Source: an uncultured Clostridia bacterium (GTDB taxonomy: Bacteria; Bacillota; Clostridia; Lachnospirales; Lachnospiraceae). Taken from it: a stretch of DNA of 64,000 nt. Positions 27,076-37,100 of this stretch are shown here, piece after piece. The notes under the pieces are model-generated. The model searched no databases. It was not told the DNA's origin and saw only the letters and a program-made list of their open reading frames with translations. Made by a program: the position numbers and the translations under genes. Each line of letters starts with the position of its first letter. Positions within the stretch are counted from its first letter, which is position 1. Location: positions 103,065-167,064 of the forward strand of contig CANDNA010000001.1 in assembly GCA_947385955.1 (NCBI GenBank). The letters are read 5' to 3'.

Positions 27076-27470
27076 GCCGCCCTCCCATATCCGCCGCATA
27101 TCCCATATCCCCGCAGGGTAAACCGGCTCTGTTTCGGGACAAAATACCCCCTGCGTCTGTAGGCTCCGGGTGAGCAGAGATAGACTGAACGAAATGCAGC
27201 CGTAAATGCCTGCTGGGTACTGTAACCGGCCTCGCCGGAAATCTCCACAATCGTTTTGTCTGTCTGTACCAGCTTTTCTGCGGCCCGGGTCAGCCTGCGC
27301 ATCTGTATATACTTGTGTATGGTACAGCCTGTCTGCGCAGCAAACATTCTGTTGACATGATATTTTGAATAGCCTGCCACACGCGCCACCTGTTCCAGAT
27401 CAACAGACTCTTCCAAATGTGCTTCAATATAACTGAGTATTTTTCTCATGCTCTCTTTTCTGCTATCCAT
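27072..27470 (-). CDS. AraC-type helix-turn-helix protein without effector domain
   Basis: 132 residues that are nearly all AraC DNA-binding domain: two helix-turn-helix units, [19 protein letters not shown] and [18 protein letters not shown]. No ligand-binding domain is attached. AGGAGGCAGCAAT precedes the ATG. It overlaps clpP by 4 bases (ATGA), so it may regulate the protease gene or its own operon. The C-terminal 25 residues after the second helix-turn-helix are Gly/Arg-rich and unusual for the family. Confidence 0.85.
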   Translation of the reverse strand: MDSRKESMRKILSYIEAHLEESVDLEQVARVAGYSKYHVNRMFAAQTGCTIHKYIQMRRLTRAAEKLVQTDKTIVEISGEAGYSTQQAFTAAFRSVYLCSPGAYRRRGYFVPKQSRFTLRGYGICGGYGRAA

Positions 27471-27546
27471 ATTGCTGCCTCCTGATATCCGCTATTGTAA
27501 CAGAATCATACAGAAAGGTATTACGAAAAAGTGCGCTTTTACTGTC

Positions 27547-27575
27547 TTGACTTCAATAATAAAAACCATTATTAT
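27547..27575 (+). promoter_or_regulatory. Candidate promoter of the hemerythrin gene
   Basis: TTGACT (27547-27552), 17-base spacer, TATTAT (27570-27575), in an AT-rich stretch. A better -10 (TATAAT, 27573-27578) would need a 20-base spacer, so the exact boxes are unsure. Confidence 0.45.
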
Positions 27576-27627
27576 AATATTGCTATATATAAGGAAAGAA
27601 AAACCAAAACAGGGAGGGGATTCCAAC

Positions 27628-28035
27628 ATGTATGAAATGAAACCGGAATATTATACCGGAGTGGATTTTATTGACAAGGAGCATGCCAGACTGTTCGAAC
27701 TTGCTCAGGAAACTTATGATCTGCTCCATGACACTGCCATGCATTATAAGGCCAACCATATTATCAGCCTGGTTTCGGAACTGATTGATTATGCCCGTAC
27801 GCACTTCGCCCATGAGGAAGCGTATCAAAAGAGCATCCACTATCCCTATCTGGCCGAACATGCAGCTCAGCACCGGCAGTTTGAGGACAGCCTTGCGCAG
27901 ATTGATCTGGATTCCATATCGGATGATTATGAAGAACAGAACGAAACCATTGAAAATATTCTGGATTTTCTGATCAACTGGCTGATCAATCATATTTTAA
28001 AAGTAGATATGCTGTATGTGGAAAAACATAAATAA
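27628..28035 (+). CDS. Bacteriohemerythrin
   Basis: 135 residues from ATG 27628, preceded by AGGGAGGGGA; an upstream in-frame ATG at 27448 is antisense to the AraC gene and is rejected. The diiron ligands follow the hemerythrin pattern: His in DFIDKEHARL, HxxxE in THFAHEEAY, HxxxH in EHAAQHRQF, and HxxxxD in INHILKVDM. It binds O2 at a non-haem diiron centre and in anaerobes is thought to sense or scavenge oxygen. It stands alone on its strand with a terminator right after it. Confidence 0.92.
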   Translation: MYEMKPEYYTGVDFIDKEHARLFELAQETYDLLHDTAMHYKANHIISLVSELIDYARTHFAHEEAYQKSIHYPYLAEHAAQHRQFEDSLAQIDLDSISDDYEEQNETIENILDFLINWLINHILKVDMLYVEKHK

Positions 28036-28048
28036 CCATTGACAAAAA

Positions 28049-28073
28049 GGAACGCTGCAGGCTGCGGCGTTCC
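28049..28073. terminator. Bidirectional terminator between convergent genes
   Basis: Stem GGAACGC...GCGTTCC with inner GC pairs. TTTTTG follows on the minus strand and TTAACTCTGTTTT on the plus strand. It serves the hemerythrin gene and the convergent sensor kinase. Confidence 0.85.
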
Positions 28074-28088
28074 TTAACTCTGTTTTCC

Positions 28089-29405
28089 CTATGCGGTCAT
28101 TTCCTGTTGTTTCAGGAGCACAATACTCTGGCAAAAATTACCATCCTCCTCCCAGCACACATATTCCCCATGATACTTTCCGATGATACCATAGATGCTT
28201 TCCATTCCAAATCCATGCTTTGCCGAATCCTTTTTCCGGCTCTGCAGCAGGGGGTTCTCTTCCAGTACAGAACTTTCTATACTGTTTTCCAGCAAAATCT
28301 CAATTCTGTTTTCGTCATTGCGTACAATCAGCTCCAGCTCTTTTCTTCCGCCCAGCTTCATACAGGCTTCCACCCCATTGACCAGCAGATTGTCCATCAA
28401 AATCCCCAGCGCAACGCAGTCCACCTGTTCCACTTTGCCCAATATCACATACCGGAACCGTATTCCTTTCTCTCTGCACATCGGTATGATCCGGATCAGC
28501 GCTGCATCCAGCCCTTCATTTCCTGTCTCCTGGGGCAGCTCCGGATATTCTTTCAGCATCTTATCCAGTTTTTCCAGATAATCCGCCACCTCCTGATACT
28601 TTCCTTTTTTCTGCAGCCGGTACATCACATCCAGCCCGCCGATCATATCATGTCTCCAATGGTTGATTTCTTTTCCGATTCTGTACAGATTCATAAACTC
28701 TTCCCAGCGCTTTTCCTCACGTTCTTTCAGATGCTTTTCTTCCAGCTTGGCTCTCTCGTACCGGCCCAGCTTGCCGTAAATATGGATCAACAACAGTGTC
28801 ACGCCAAACTGTGCCATTAACAGTCCGATGGTCAGCCGAAACCGGGACTCCTGCTCCAGATCCCCATACTCCAGGCGAAACATTCCCAGTACCAAAAGGG
28901 ACATAAGCAGAAAAGCGCCTGCTATAATACGGTCTTCAGCCCTGCGGGGACTGTCCTTTGTCCGGAACAACGCATTGGCAATCCTCCCCATAGAAAATTT
29001 CACAGTACTGACCGTGGCTGCCGTATAAATAAGAAGCCCGCCCTTCATCAGCCGAAGCTCAGCCAGCGTCTTTCCGGTTATCACACCTATGAGACCATAT
29101 GCACCCAGCGAACCGGTGGCCACAATCACCACCCAGAGCAGCGCTGCATTCAGCAGTTCCCGGAACCTGCCCTCCAGCGCCACAATGCCATATCCCAGCA
29201 CAATGACGCCATAGGAAAAAGCCAGAATCCCTTCAAACCGTATCATACAATTCATAACCGTCACAGTTGTGGAATAGATGATACAGCCGGCGGCAAACAG
29301 AAACCAGCGTCTGGCTCCGCTGTATTTCTTTTCAAATCCCCGGTCCATATATTCTATTGCGATCACTGCCGATACCATATCAATCAGAAAACTGCTAATA
29401 TTCAC
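28089..29405 (-). CDS. AgrC-like GHKL sensor histidine kinase
   Basis: 438 residues from GTG 29405 (AAAGGGA upstream); an ATG at 29420 without a binding site is the alternative. The N-terminal ~200 residues form about six membrane helices, as in peptide-pheromone receptors of the AgrC type. HWRHDMIGGLDVM holds the phosphorylated His, and the HATPase_c_5 domain follows (LGILMDNLLVNGVEA, KHGFGMESIYGI). It overlaps the LytTR regulator, its partner. It is the obvious candidate receptor for the AgrD peptide encoded inside the injection-system cluster, but that link is inference. Confidence 0.85.
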   Translation of the reverse strand: MNISSFLIDMVSAVIAIEYMDRGFEKKYSGARRWFLFAAGCIIYSTTVTVMNCMIRFEGILAFSYGVIVLGYGIVALEGRFRELLNAALLWVVIVATGSLGAYGLIGVITGKTLAELRLMKGGLLIYTAATVSTVKFSMGRIANALFRTKDSPRRAEDRIIAGAFLLMSLLVLGMFRLEYGDLEQESRFRLTIGLLMAQFGVTLLLIHIYGKLGRYERAKLEEKHLKEREEKRWEEFMNLYRIGKEINHWRHDMIGGLDVMYRLQKKGKYQEVADYLEKLDKMLKEYPELPQETGNEGLDAALIRIIPMCREKGIRFRYVILGKVEQVDCVALGILMDNLLVNGVEACMKLGGRKELELIVRNDENRIEILLENSIESSVLEENPLLQSRKKDSAKHGFGMESIYGIIGKYHGEYVCWEEDGNFCQSIVLLKQQEMTA

Positions 29406-30132
29406 GCCGTTCCCTTTCATACAGGATCATCGCCTCACGAACTGCCTTTCTCCGGTCCCTGCCCATTTCCAGCTCTCTGCCGTTTTTCAGATACACCTCC
29501 CGCTTCCCCACTTCCTCAATATAGATCTGATTGGCCAGACAGCTCTTATGTATCCGAAGGAAGCCATGTCCTGCCAGTTCTTCCTCCATTGTTTTCAGAC
29601 TGCCATATTTTTTCAGACTTTTACCGTCTGTCTTAAATATGGTCAGCGTATGTCCACAGCATTCAATATACAGAATATCCCGCAGCAAAATCTCACAAAA
29701 CCCGAGACCATCCTGTAATCTGTAACTGATCCGCTCCATTGCAGTCACCTGGAAATATTTCCGCAGTGCCCGCTGCATATCATGTTCCAGCATCCCTTTT
29801 CTTACAAACCAAAAGGGTGTGTATTCCTGTGAGTCAAATACAAAACTTTCATGGACCGACACGAAAATCAGACGGGCCCTGGGCCGGTCCATACTCAGCC
29901 TTTCTGCCAGTTTAAACCCATCCACATCCGGCATTTCAATATCCAGGAAAAACAGATGATAGAGTTCCTCCCTGCTGCTTTGGTACATCTGCTCTCCGTC
30001 CCGAAACAGGCGGCAGTGCATTCTGACGGGCCTGTGAAATGTCTGTAAAGCCTCCTGCAGTGTCTGCCGGATCCGCTCCAGATCCTCTTCCTTATCATCA
30101 CAGATGCCGACCCGCAGTTCATCCGTTATCAT
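29395..30132 (-). CDS. LytTR-type response regulator (AgrA-like)
   Basis: 245 residues from ATG 30132, which overlaps the previous gene. Receiver domain ~1-125 with Asp in LFFLDIEMPDVDG; LytTR DNA-binding domain ~140-240 (LRDILYIECCGHTLTIF, LAGHGFLRIHKSCLANQIYI). LytTR regulators bind pairs of direct repeats. Candidate pairs are seen upstream of agrB (59708-59745) and upstream of this operon (30391-30435). Translationally coupled to the kinase. Confidence 0.9.
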   Translation of the reverse strand: MITDELRVGICDDKEEDLERIRQTLQEALQTFHRPVRMHCRLFRDGEQMYQSSREELYHLFFLDIEMPDVDGFKLAERLSMDRPRARLIFVSVHESFVFDSQEYTPFWFVRKGMLEHDMQRALRKYFQVTAMERISYRLQDGLGFCEILLRDILYIECCGHTLTIFKTDGKSLKKYGSLKTMEEELAGHGFLRIHKSCLANQIYIEEVGKREVYLKNGRELEMGRDRRKAVREAMILYERERREY

Positions 30133-30331
30133 CAGATGGTTTCTCCGTAGGGCCGGTTTCCGTATCCCGTCTGTCCTCCACCATACAGTTTTTACAGCAC
30201 TGCAGGACCACCTGATTAAACGACATCTTTTCCCGCTCGCTGACTTCCTGCAGCCATTCAAACAAAACGGACGTAAACCGTATCGTTCTTGGAATGACCG
30301 GGTTTAACAGTTCTCTGTCTATATGCATCAT
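30119..30331 (-). CDS. Small ribbon-helix-helix-like protein
   Basis: 70 residues. PRTIRFTSVLFEWLQEVS followed by EKMSFNQVVLQCCKNCM fits the Arc/CopG-type ribbon-helix-helix pattern, a dimeric DNA-binding fold. CCGGAGG precedes a tandem ATG-ATG start. It is the first gene of the operon and overlaps the LytTR regulator by 14 bases. It may repress this operon or co-regulate the injection-system genes. The acidic C-terminal tail (VEDRRDTETGPTEKPSDD) is probably disordered. Confidence 0.7.
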   Translation of the reverse strand: MMHIDRELLNPVIPRTIRFTSVLFEWLQEVSEREKMSFNQVVLQCCKNCMVEDRRDTETGPTEKPSDDNG

Positions 30332-30390
30332 TGATATAACCTCCGGTTCTTAAAAATCACCGTAATTATATCAATACCCAATTTTTTCTG

Positions 30391-30435
30391 TATATAACCT
30401 TATTCAGAATCAAAAATATACTATTTTATATAACC
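30391..30435 (-). promoter_or_regulatory. Direct repeat GGTTATATA upstream of the LytTR operon
   Basis: On the minus strand GGTTATATA occurs at 30427-30435 and 30391-30399, 36 bases apart. A TATAAT (30366-30371) follows downstream. Two direct copies before a LytTR regulator operon suggest a binding site for that regulator or for the RHH protein. Inference only. Confidence 0.35.
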
Positions 30436-30682
30436 ACTTTTTATTTTCCTACTTATTATTATGTAAAATACACCAAAAACAAAAAAATAAATGCAAAAAT
30501 AAGAAAAAAACAGGAAAAAAACGGAAGAATCAGGTGAATTTTATTTTATCAGGGTACATCCGGGATACCCTGTGACCTGCAGGTTTGTTCTTATTTAATC
30601 TGAATCAGATTATCATTATAAGATGCCCCTGTACATTTCTTCTCTCTTTAATAATCCATAATGAAAGAAGAATACAATCAAA
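30436..30682. other. AT-rich intergenic region with a small hairpin
   Basis: Very AT-rich with A runs near 30480-30520. CAGGGTA-catccggga-TACCCTG (30550-30572) forms a 7-bp stem but lacks a T run. No ORF with a binding site was seen. Together with 30332-30390 it divides the injection-system cluster from its presumed regulators. Confidence 0.5.
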
Positions 30683-30717
30683 GGCAATTCTCTGATTTCC
30701 TGAATCTGAAAATTGCC
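30683..30717 (-). terminator. Hairpin after the immunity gene
   Basis: GGCAATT (30683-30689) / AATTGCC (30711-30717), extended by GATT/AATC inside. It is followed by TTTGATTG on the minus strand. It is the likely end of the long injection-system transcript. Confidence 0.5.
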
Positions 30718-30765
30718 TCTGATACTATGGAACTAATTATTTTCACAAGATTCCCTTATTTCATC

Positions 30766-31146
30766 TCAATCCACCTTCCTTAGATCACAATCCCAATATC
30801 TTTTCTTTAGCCTTTTTCCTTCAATTTCAATAAAATAAAATGATGCCTTATCCTTCGTATGCCAATTAATGTCTATAATTTTTCCTGTTATTGATTTCTC
30901 AATTATCTCCACTTTATCCCCCACTTTATAAAATGGTTCTTTCACTATCCGATATAACTGTGGCCTTACCTGAAATACCTTTTCTCCATATTTCAAAGTA
31001 ATATTTCCTCCATTCATTGATATACAATGGAAAACTTTCCCACCCGGATTCAATCTGAAAAATTCATCTCTGCAGCCAGCATCAACCAGCTCATAGTCAT
31101 GCGTTGAAAAACACTCATATAACCCCCATGTATCTATGTAATCCAT
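30766..31146 (-). CDS. Probable immunity protein of the Rhs toxin
   Basis: 126 residues from ATG 31146 (AGGGGG 6 bases upstream); a TTG at 31167 that overlaps the toxin stop is less likely. It has no recognised family. The C-terminal half (KVGDKVEIIEKSITGKIIDI, RLKKRYWDCDLRKVD) suggests an SH3-like beta barrel. Its position directly after the toxin-encoding end of an rhs gene is typical for the cognate immunity gene. It shares the low G+C of the toxin tip, unlike the rest of the cluster. Role inferred from position. Confidence 0.65.
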   Translation of the reverse strand: MDYIDTWGLYECFSTHDYELVDAGCRDEFFRLNPGGKVFHCISMNGGNITLKYGEKVFQVRPQLYRIVKEPFYKVGDKVEIIEKSITGKIIDINWHTKDKASFYFIEIEGKRLKKRYWDCDLRKVD

Positions 31147-31156
31147 AATGATCCCC

Positions 31157-34100
31157 CTATTCTTCAAACGGTATATATCCTATAAAATCTTTTGAAAAAA
31201 TATTTTGTGGTAAATTACCAAATGCATTTTCTACTATTTCTAAACATTCACTACCTGGTTTATAATGACCACTGGCATTGTTTACACTATGTATTTTCCC
31301 TCCTCGTATATCTATTATACCAGCTGCCTGTACGCGAGGATCTTTTCCTCCTATTAATGTAGGATGGGGCATTCTTTGGCCATTCCTCGTCCCCACAATA
31401 ATATTCCCATCCATGTCAATAACATATGTATAATTTCCATTCATATGTTTGCTTCCCAAATAGTTGGAGCCTTCATTAATGTAATCCGTAATATTATGAG
31501 CAGTTGGATTTGTAACATATGCTCCATTTACTATTTTTCCTTCTGCTATGTCAACCGGCAACATAATTGGATCTACGGAATATCCCTCTCCGCCATCACC
31601 GCCGATTTTTCCTTCCATCGCACACTTTTTACGATAACCGCTGGGATCGGAATAGGCCACCGGATTGTTTCCACAGTATGCATACAGGTTCAGTCCATCT
31701 CCCTGGTAGCTGTCCTCCTGCAGGAAACGCCCCCACCTGGGATGATAATATCTGGCCCGCATATAATACTGGCCTGTGAGCCTGTCGCACTGCTGTCCGC
31801 AGTAGCGGATACGGTTGGAAATCCTCTCTTCTTTTGTCAGCTCCCTTCCAAACGCATCATAAGTATAGCTGCCGCACACATTCCCCTGCCTGTCCGTAAG
31901 CAGCAGTGTACTTTGCTGCTCATCCTGATGATAATAGCCGGTTTCGCCCGATCTTTGCATCGCTTTTACGCTTCTGCCGTCAACGATGCAATAGCTGGTT
32001 TCCACGCTCTCCTGCTGGTCTTTTTCATACAAAAGCGTGCCGTTCTGATACACAAACTGCAGCAGTCTGCCGTTTTCTTCCATTTCATAGCGCAGCCCTT
32101 CCGCATCATACCGGTTTTTCTGCACCCGGCCGTCGGAAAGTTCTACCCGTATCTGCTGATTTTTGCTGTTATAAGTATACTTTTGGATCCCCTCCGGCCC
32201 TTCTTCTCTCAGAATACTCCCCTGGGGGCTGTAAGTAAAGACCGTTTTCCCCCGGTAATCCTCTGCACAGACCAACTGGTTCTTTTCATTATAAAGATAT
32301 TCTGTCGTCCTGCCGCCTTCTTCTTTTCGGACCCGGTTGCCTGCCGCATCATAGGCATAGCGGACTGTCTCCTGATTCCGCTTCTCTTCCAGTAATTGTC
32401 CCAGCGCATCGTACCGACAGGACACCTCCTGTTTCTCCCCTTCCGCTCCCTGGGTCCCTGTTTTTAAAATACGGTTTCCATTGCCGTCATACCGGCAGGT
32501 AAATGACAACAGAATCCGTTCTCCGTCCCTGGTCTGCAGATGGCTTACATTGCCGTCCTCATCATACTGATAGAAAGTCCTGATGCCATTTCCACAGGAA
32601 AGCTGTACCGGACGGTTCAGACAGTCATATTCATATCGGAGCTCCATCCCGTTTCCACCCACGATACGGCTGGTTCTGCCCAGACTGTCATAAGAAAAGC
32701 AAAGGCAAAGCCCTGCGGGATCTTCCCTTTGGATGACCTGTCCCGCCTGATTATAGACACAGGAAATCAGACGTCTGCCGCCGGACCGCTTTTCTCTCAG
32801 CCTGCCCTGTGCATCATACTCATATTCATAGGAATGTCCGCCGCTCACCGCCTGTACCAGACGTCCGATGCTGTCATAACGATAGGTGGAAATGCACGGA
32901 TTTTCTCCTTTGGAATCCACCGCTTTTTCGTAAATAAGATTTCCAAGCCCGTCATATCTGCGATGGATCTCATTTCCGTCCCGGTCCACATAACATGTCA
33001 GATTCCCCTCGCCGTCGTACAGGAATTGCTCCCGCCCGCCGCTCTGATCGATCCTCTCCCGGATTTTTCCCATACTGTTATACCGATACCGGATTCTGCC
33101 CCCGTTTCCATCTATGCTTTCGCTCACCCGGCCTGCCGGTGTATAACTATAGCGCTCCGTTTCCTGCCCGGAGAAACGGACAACGGTAAGCCGCCCCCAG
33201 TCATCCAGCTCGTAGTCCTTCCTGACACCGTTTCCGTCCACGATGCCGGTTATCTGCCCTCTGTCATTGTACAAAAGCTGCTGTAACGTTCTCTTTTCCT
33301 CTCCACGTCCTCTGCGCAGCTCTTTCACACTGCCGTCCGGCATATAAGACAATTCTGTCTCATTTCCCAGACCATCCCTGACATAAGAAGGCATATCCTG
33401 CAGTGTATAACGCCGCTCCTCCACCACCTGACCCAGTGCATTTTCCACCCGGATGCGATTGCCCCGGCTGTCATAACTATATACGGTTCCCGCTTCCCCG
33501 TCGGTTTCTTTTGTTCCTTCAAAAGGTGAAATTTCCCGGATCAGCCGGTCATTTTTATCATACAGACGACGAAGTACAGCGCCGCCCCAATCCGTTTCAT
33601 GAATCAGGCGGTCTTTCCCGTCATATTGACGGGTTCTGACCAACGGCCTGATATGCGGTCCCTCCAATGTTTCACGGATCAGATTGCCCGCCTCATCATA
33701 GACATACGTCAGTCTGCGGTCAATGCCGTTTTTCCGATCCACCATCCGCTCACCCGTCAGACGGTCATCCTCATCATAGCTTTTGTACATTTCCATACCG
33801 CCCGGCATCCGTACATAAATCAGATTTCCGTTTTCATCATATCCATAGCGGGTTATCGCTGTCTTTACCGGGCCATTTCCCTGTATCTCTTCTGTTTTCT
33901 GTATTCTCCATCCGTTTTTATTATATTGATAGCAGATCTTCTTCCGTATCCCTTCTTCCACGATCTGCTCTTCCTGTGTCCGGTTTCCCAGACAGTCATA
34001 CGTATACCGTATGACTGCTCCCAGGTCGTCCCGCACACCAATCAGATGATTGTTTCCGTCATAGGTAAAATAAATCCGATGCCAGCCGGACGGTTCCCCA

Positions 34101-37100
34101 TCCCTGACCACTTCCTGCCGTCCATAGGCTTCCTCTGTTTTATTTCCCTGCATATCATAAGAATAACCGATCACACGATAATAAGCCGTCCCGTTCTTCC
34201 TGCCGGCGCTCACCTGCTTTCGTGTCAGAAGCCCCAGACCATTGTACTCATACAGTGTTTCCTGTCCTTCCCCATCCACTTCACAGATCATCTGGTCATG
34301 ACCATTATAGGTATAACGATGCAGACAATTCCCTTCCGGATCCCGGATACTGATCAGCCGTCCCTGCCTGTCATATGTATATCCATACCCGGCGCCATCA
34401 TCCAGCTCCCTGTCATAGTCCTCCGGCATAATCTGGCGCAGCATATGCCCGTCAGCGTCATAAAAACGTCGTTCAATCCCGCCGTCTGCGTAGTGAATCC
34501 GGATACGGTTCCCATCCTGGTCATAGTCATATACGGTCCCTTCTCCATCTTCCCCCTTCCCGGCATAGCTGACCGGATGTACTGTCCGGAGCACATTTCC
34601 GTCAAAATCCCGGAACAGTCTCTTATGTCTTTTCAGCGGAGATATGGTATCTACCTGCCGTTCCAGGAAATCATAGCGGTATTCATACCCGTCTGTCTGA
34701 TTTTTCCACTGTTTTGCCGGATAATAGGCAGCCAGCTTCCCCATACGGTCATAAAACCACCGGCTTTCATAACCTTCCCCGTCTGTCCGTCCGGTCATAT
34801 AATTCCGGGAATTATAGCTTAACTGTACGGTCCCATAAGCATTGCCAATGGACATCCTGCGGCCCACCCGGTCATAGCCATATACCGTTTCCTCCCCGTT
34901 TGGGGTAATCACGCGTGCCGGATAAGCCCGGTTCTCTTCATACTGCTGAAGGGTGATATTGCCGCAGCCATCCTGTATGGAAATACATCTTCCTTTTTCA
35001 TCATATCTGTAAAGGGTTTCTTTCCATTGTCCGTCCGCTATCTTTTCTTTCACCTGTATCAGATTATGCCTGCTGTCATATACATGACAGATTTCCCGGC
35101 CGTCCGTGTCCCATTTTCTCACGAGATCGTGATTTTCATCATAAGCATACCGGCGTACAAACCCTTCCGGGTCCTGTTCCAGCAGCAGCCGCCCATAGGT
35201 ATCGTACTCCCGCCTGGTTTCGGCGCCGGTCCGGCTCACTTCCCCGATCCTCAGATTCTGATCCGAATAGGTATAGGACACACTGGTGCCATCCTCATAG
35301 AGAATCCGTTCCGTCAGTAGCTCCTTATTATAGACATAGGTTTCTTTCCTGCCGTTTTCACAATTGGTAATGGTCGTTCTGCGCTGCCTGTCATCATACT
35401 CAAACAGCATACATGCCCCGTCTGCAAAAGACTGCCGTACGATCCTTCCCTTTTCGTCATAACTGTTTTTCAGATACTGTACGCCGTTCTGATCAATGAC
35501 GGAAGTAATATGCCCCTCCTCATCATACGCATAATGGGTAATCCCCTCGTCTGTATACACCACATCCGTTAACAGATCCCCTTCATACCGGTACTGGGTC
35601 CTGCGTCCGATCTCATCCGTAATCTGCAGAATCCTTCCTTCCCGGCTCTCTACCTCCAGCACATTCCCAAGAGGTGTGGTGATCCTGGAGAGACCATCCC
35701 CGGTATAGGAAAACAGCAGCTTCTGACTGTTAGGATATTCCACGCACATCAGACGGCCATTCTCATCATAACCACACCGGGTATGGTCCGTTACATCTGT
35801 CAGGATATATCCCTTTCCTTCTTCTGTTTCCAGTGAAAATCTGCCGGTGCCCCTGCTTTTGTTGGCCCACCGCCCGTTTTCCTGTTCGAAGCATATGGTA
35901 TGCCCGGTAATGGTGTCCAGATGCACCCGTCCTTCCCAAGCCGTATCCCGATAAAGCCGGCTGGCATAGGGGAACTGCCATCCACGTCCCAAAACAGAGA
36001 CTTCCCTGCTGGCAGACCGGTAATTCCTTTCCAGCTGCAGCGGCACAGGAATGCTGGACAGGATCACATCTGTCTCATGCAGCATAAAACTTCCTGTGGC
36101 GGCATCTGCCGGGTCAGCGATCACAACTGTCAGGCCATTGGCAAGTGCATTCTGTGCCAGACTCTGCCCCAGGTCAAATTCTTTTCCTGTCAGACCGCCA
36201 AGCATCCCATCCGCAGACGTATCCACCACAGTGCCTGTCAGCATCTCCACAGCGCCTTTCACCACCGGCTTTTCACCGATAATCCCCAGCTTTCCCAAAA
36301 TCTGATCGGGCAGCCAGTTACCGGCAGGTACCCTTATCGCTCCCACTGCAATATTTCCAAGCAGCCCGGCCATATTCACATTGCCAGTATGAATCAGGTC
36401 ATTCACCGCCCAGTTAAGGGTATCCCTGCTCACCTCCACCAGTCCTTCAAAATGATTTCCTTTTTCACTCCCGGATAACAGCTTTACTACTTCATTGATT
36501 GTGCCGGCCACTTTATTACTCTCAGACATCCCCTCTACCAGTTTGCCCAGTCCACCAGCCACTGCTTTACCGGAAACCACCTCAAACGCAATATCATTGA
36601 TTGTCTCCGCCACCTTATAAGCAGCCTGCTTGTTCTCACCAAAGGCAGCCTGGAAAACCGTATCTCTGATAAAGTTAAAAGACTCCGACAGATCACCGGC
36701 GTAGCTCTTATTTATAGTCTGAGCGCCTTCCCACATATCAGCAGCGGCAAATGTTACCGTAGTGCCGGCCAGGGCATAAGTTCCCAGCATCATCGGCGCA
36801 ACCAGCGCCGCACCAGCGCCGCCGGTTGCAACGGTAAACCCGACTGCCAGCACTACAGTCCCTATGGCTGCCAGTGCCTTGGCTGCCCCCTCCAAAACCT
36901 GGTCTACTCCATCCTTATATTGAGCCACCATTTGTTCGCTGACTCCCTGGTTGATTGCATCTCTTCTCTGGGCATCTCCCTCCGTGAGCATTTTCATCAA
37001 TTCTTCTGCGGAAGGGGAGGCCGGTGAGCTGTCAGAAGCATCTATTTTCACAAAGGCAGCAATGATACTGATTTCTTCGGTCAGACTGATACAGGTCTGG

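Noticed and set aside
28049..28073. Attachment site or tRNA-like fold
   Set aside because: The sequence is a simple GC-rich hairpin with U run, fully explained as a terminator between convergent genes.
30550..30572. Terminator of the LytTR operon side
   Set aside because: The 7-bp stem has no U run in either direction, so it is recorded only as a hairpin.
31364..34822. Several plus-strand ORFs over the Rhs gene
   Set aside because: All are antisense to repeated YD coding sequence and vary with its repeat phase.
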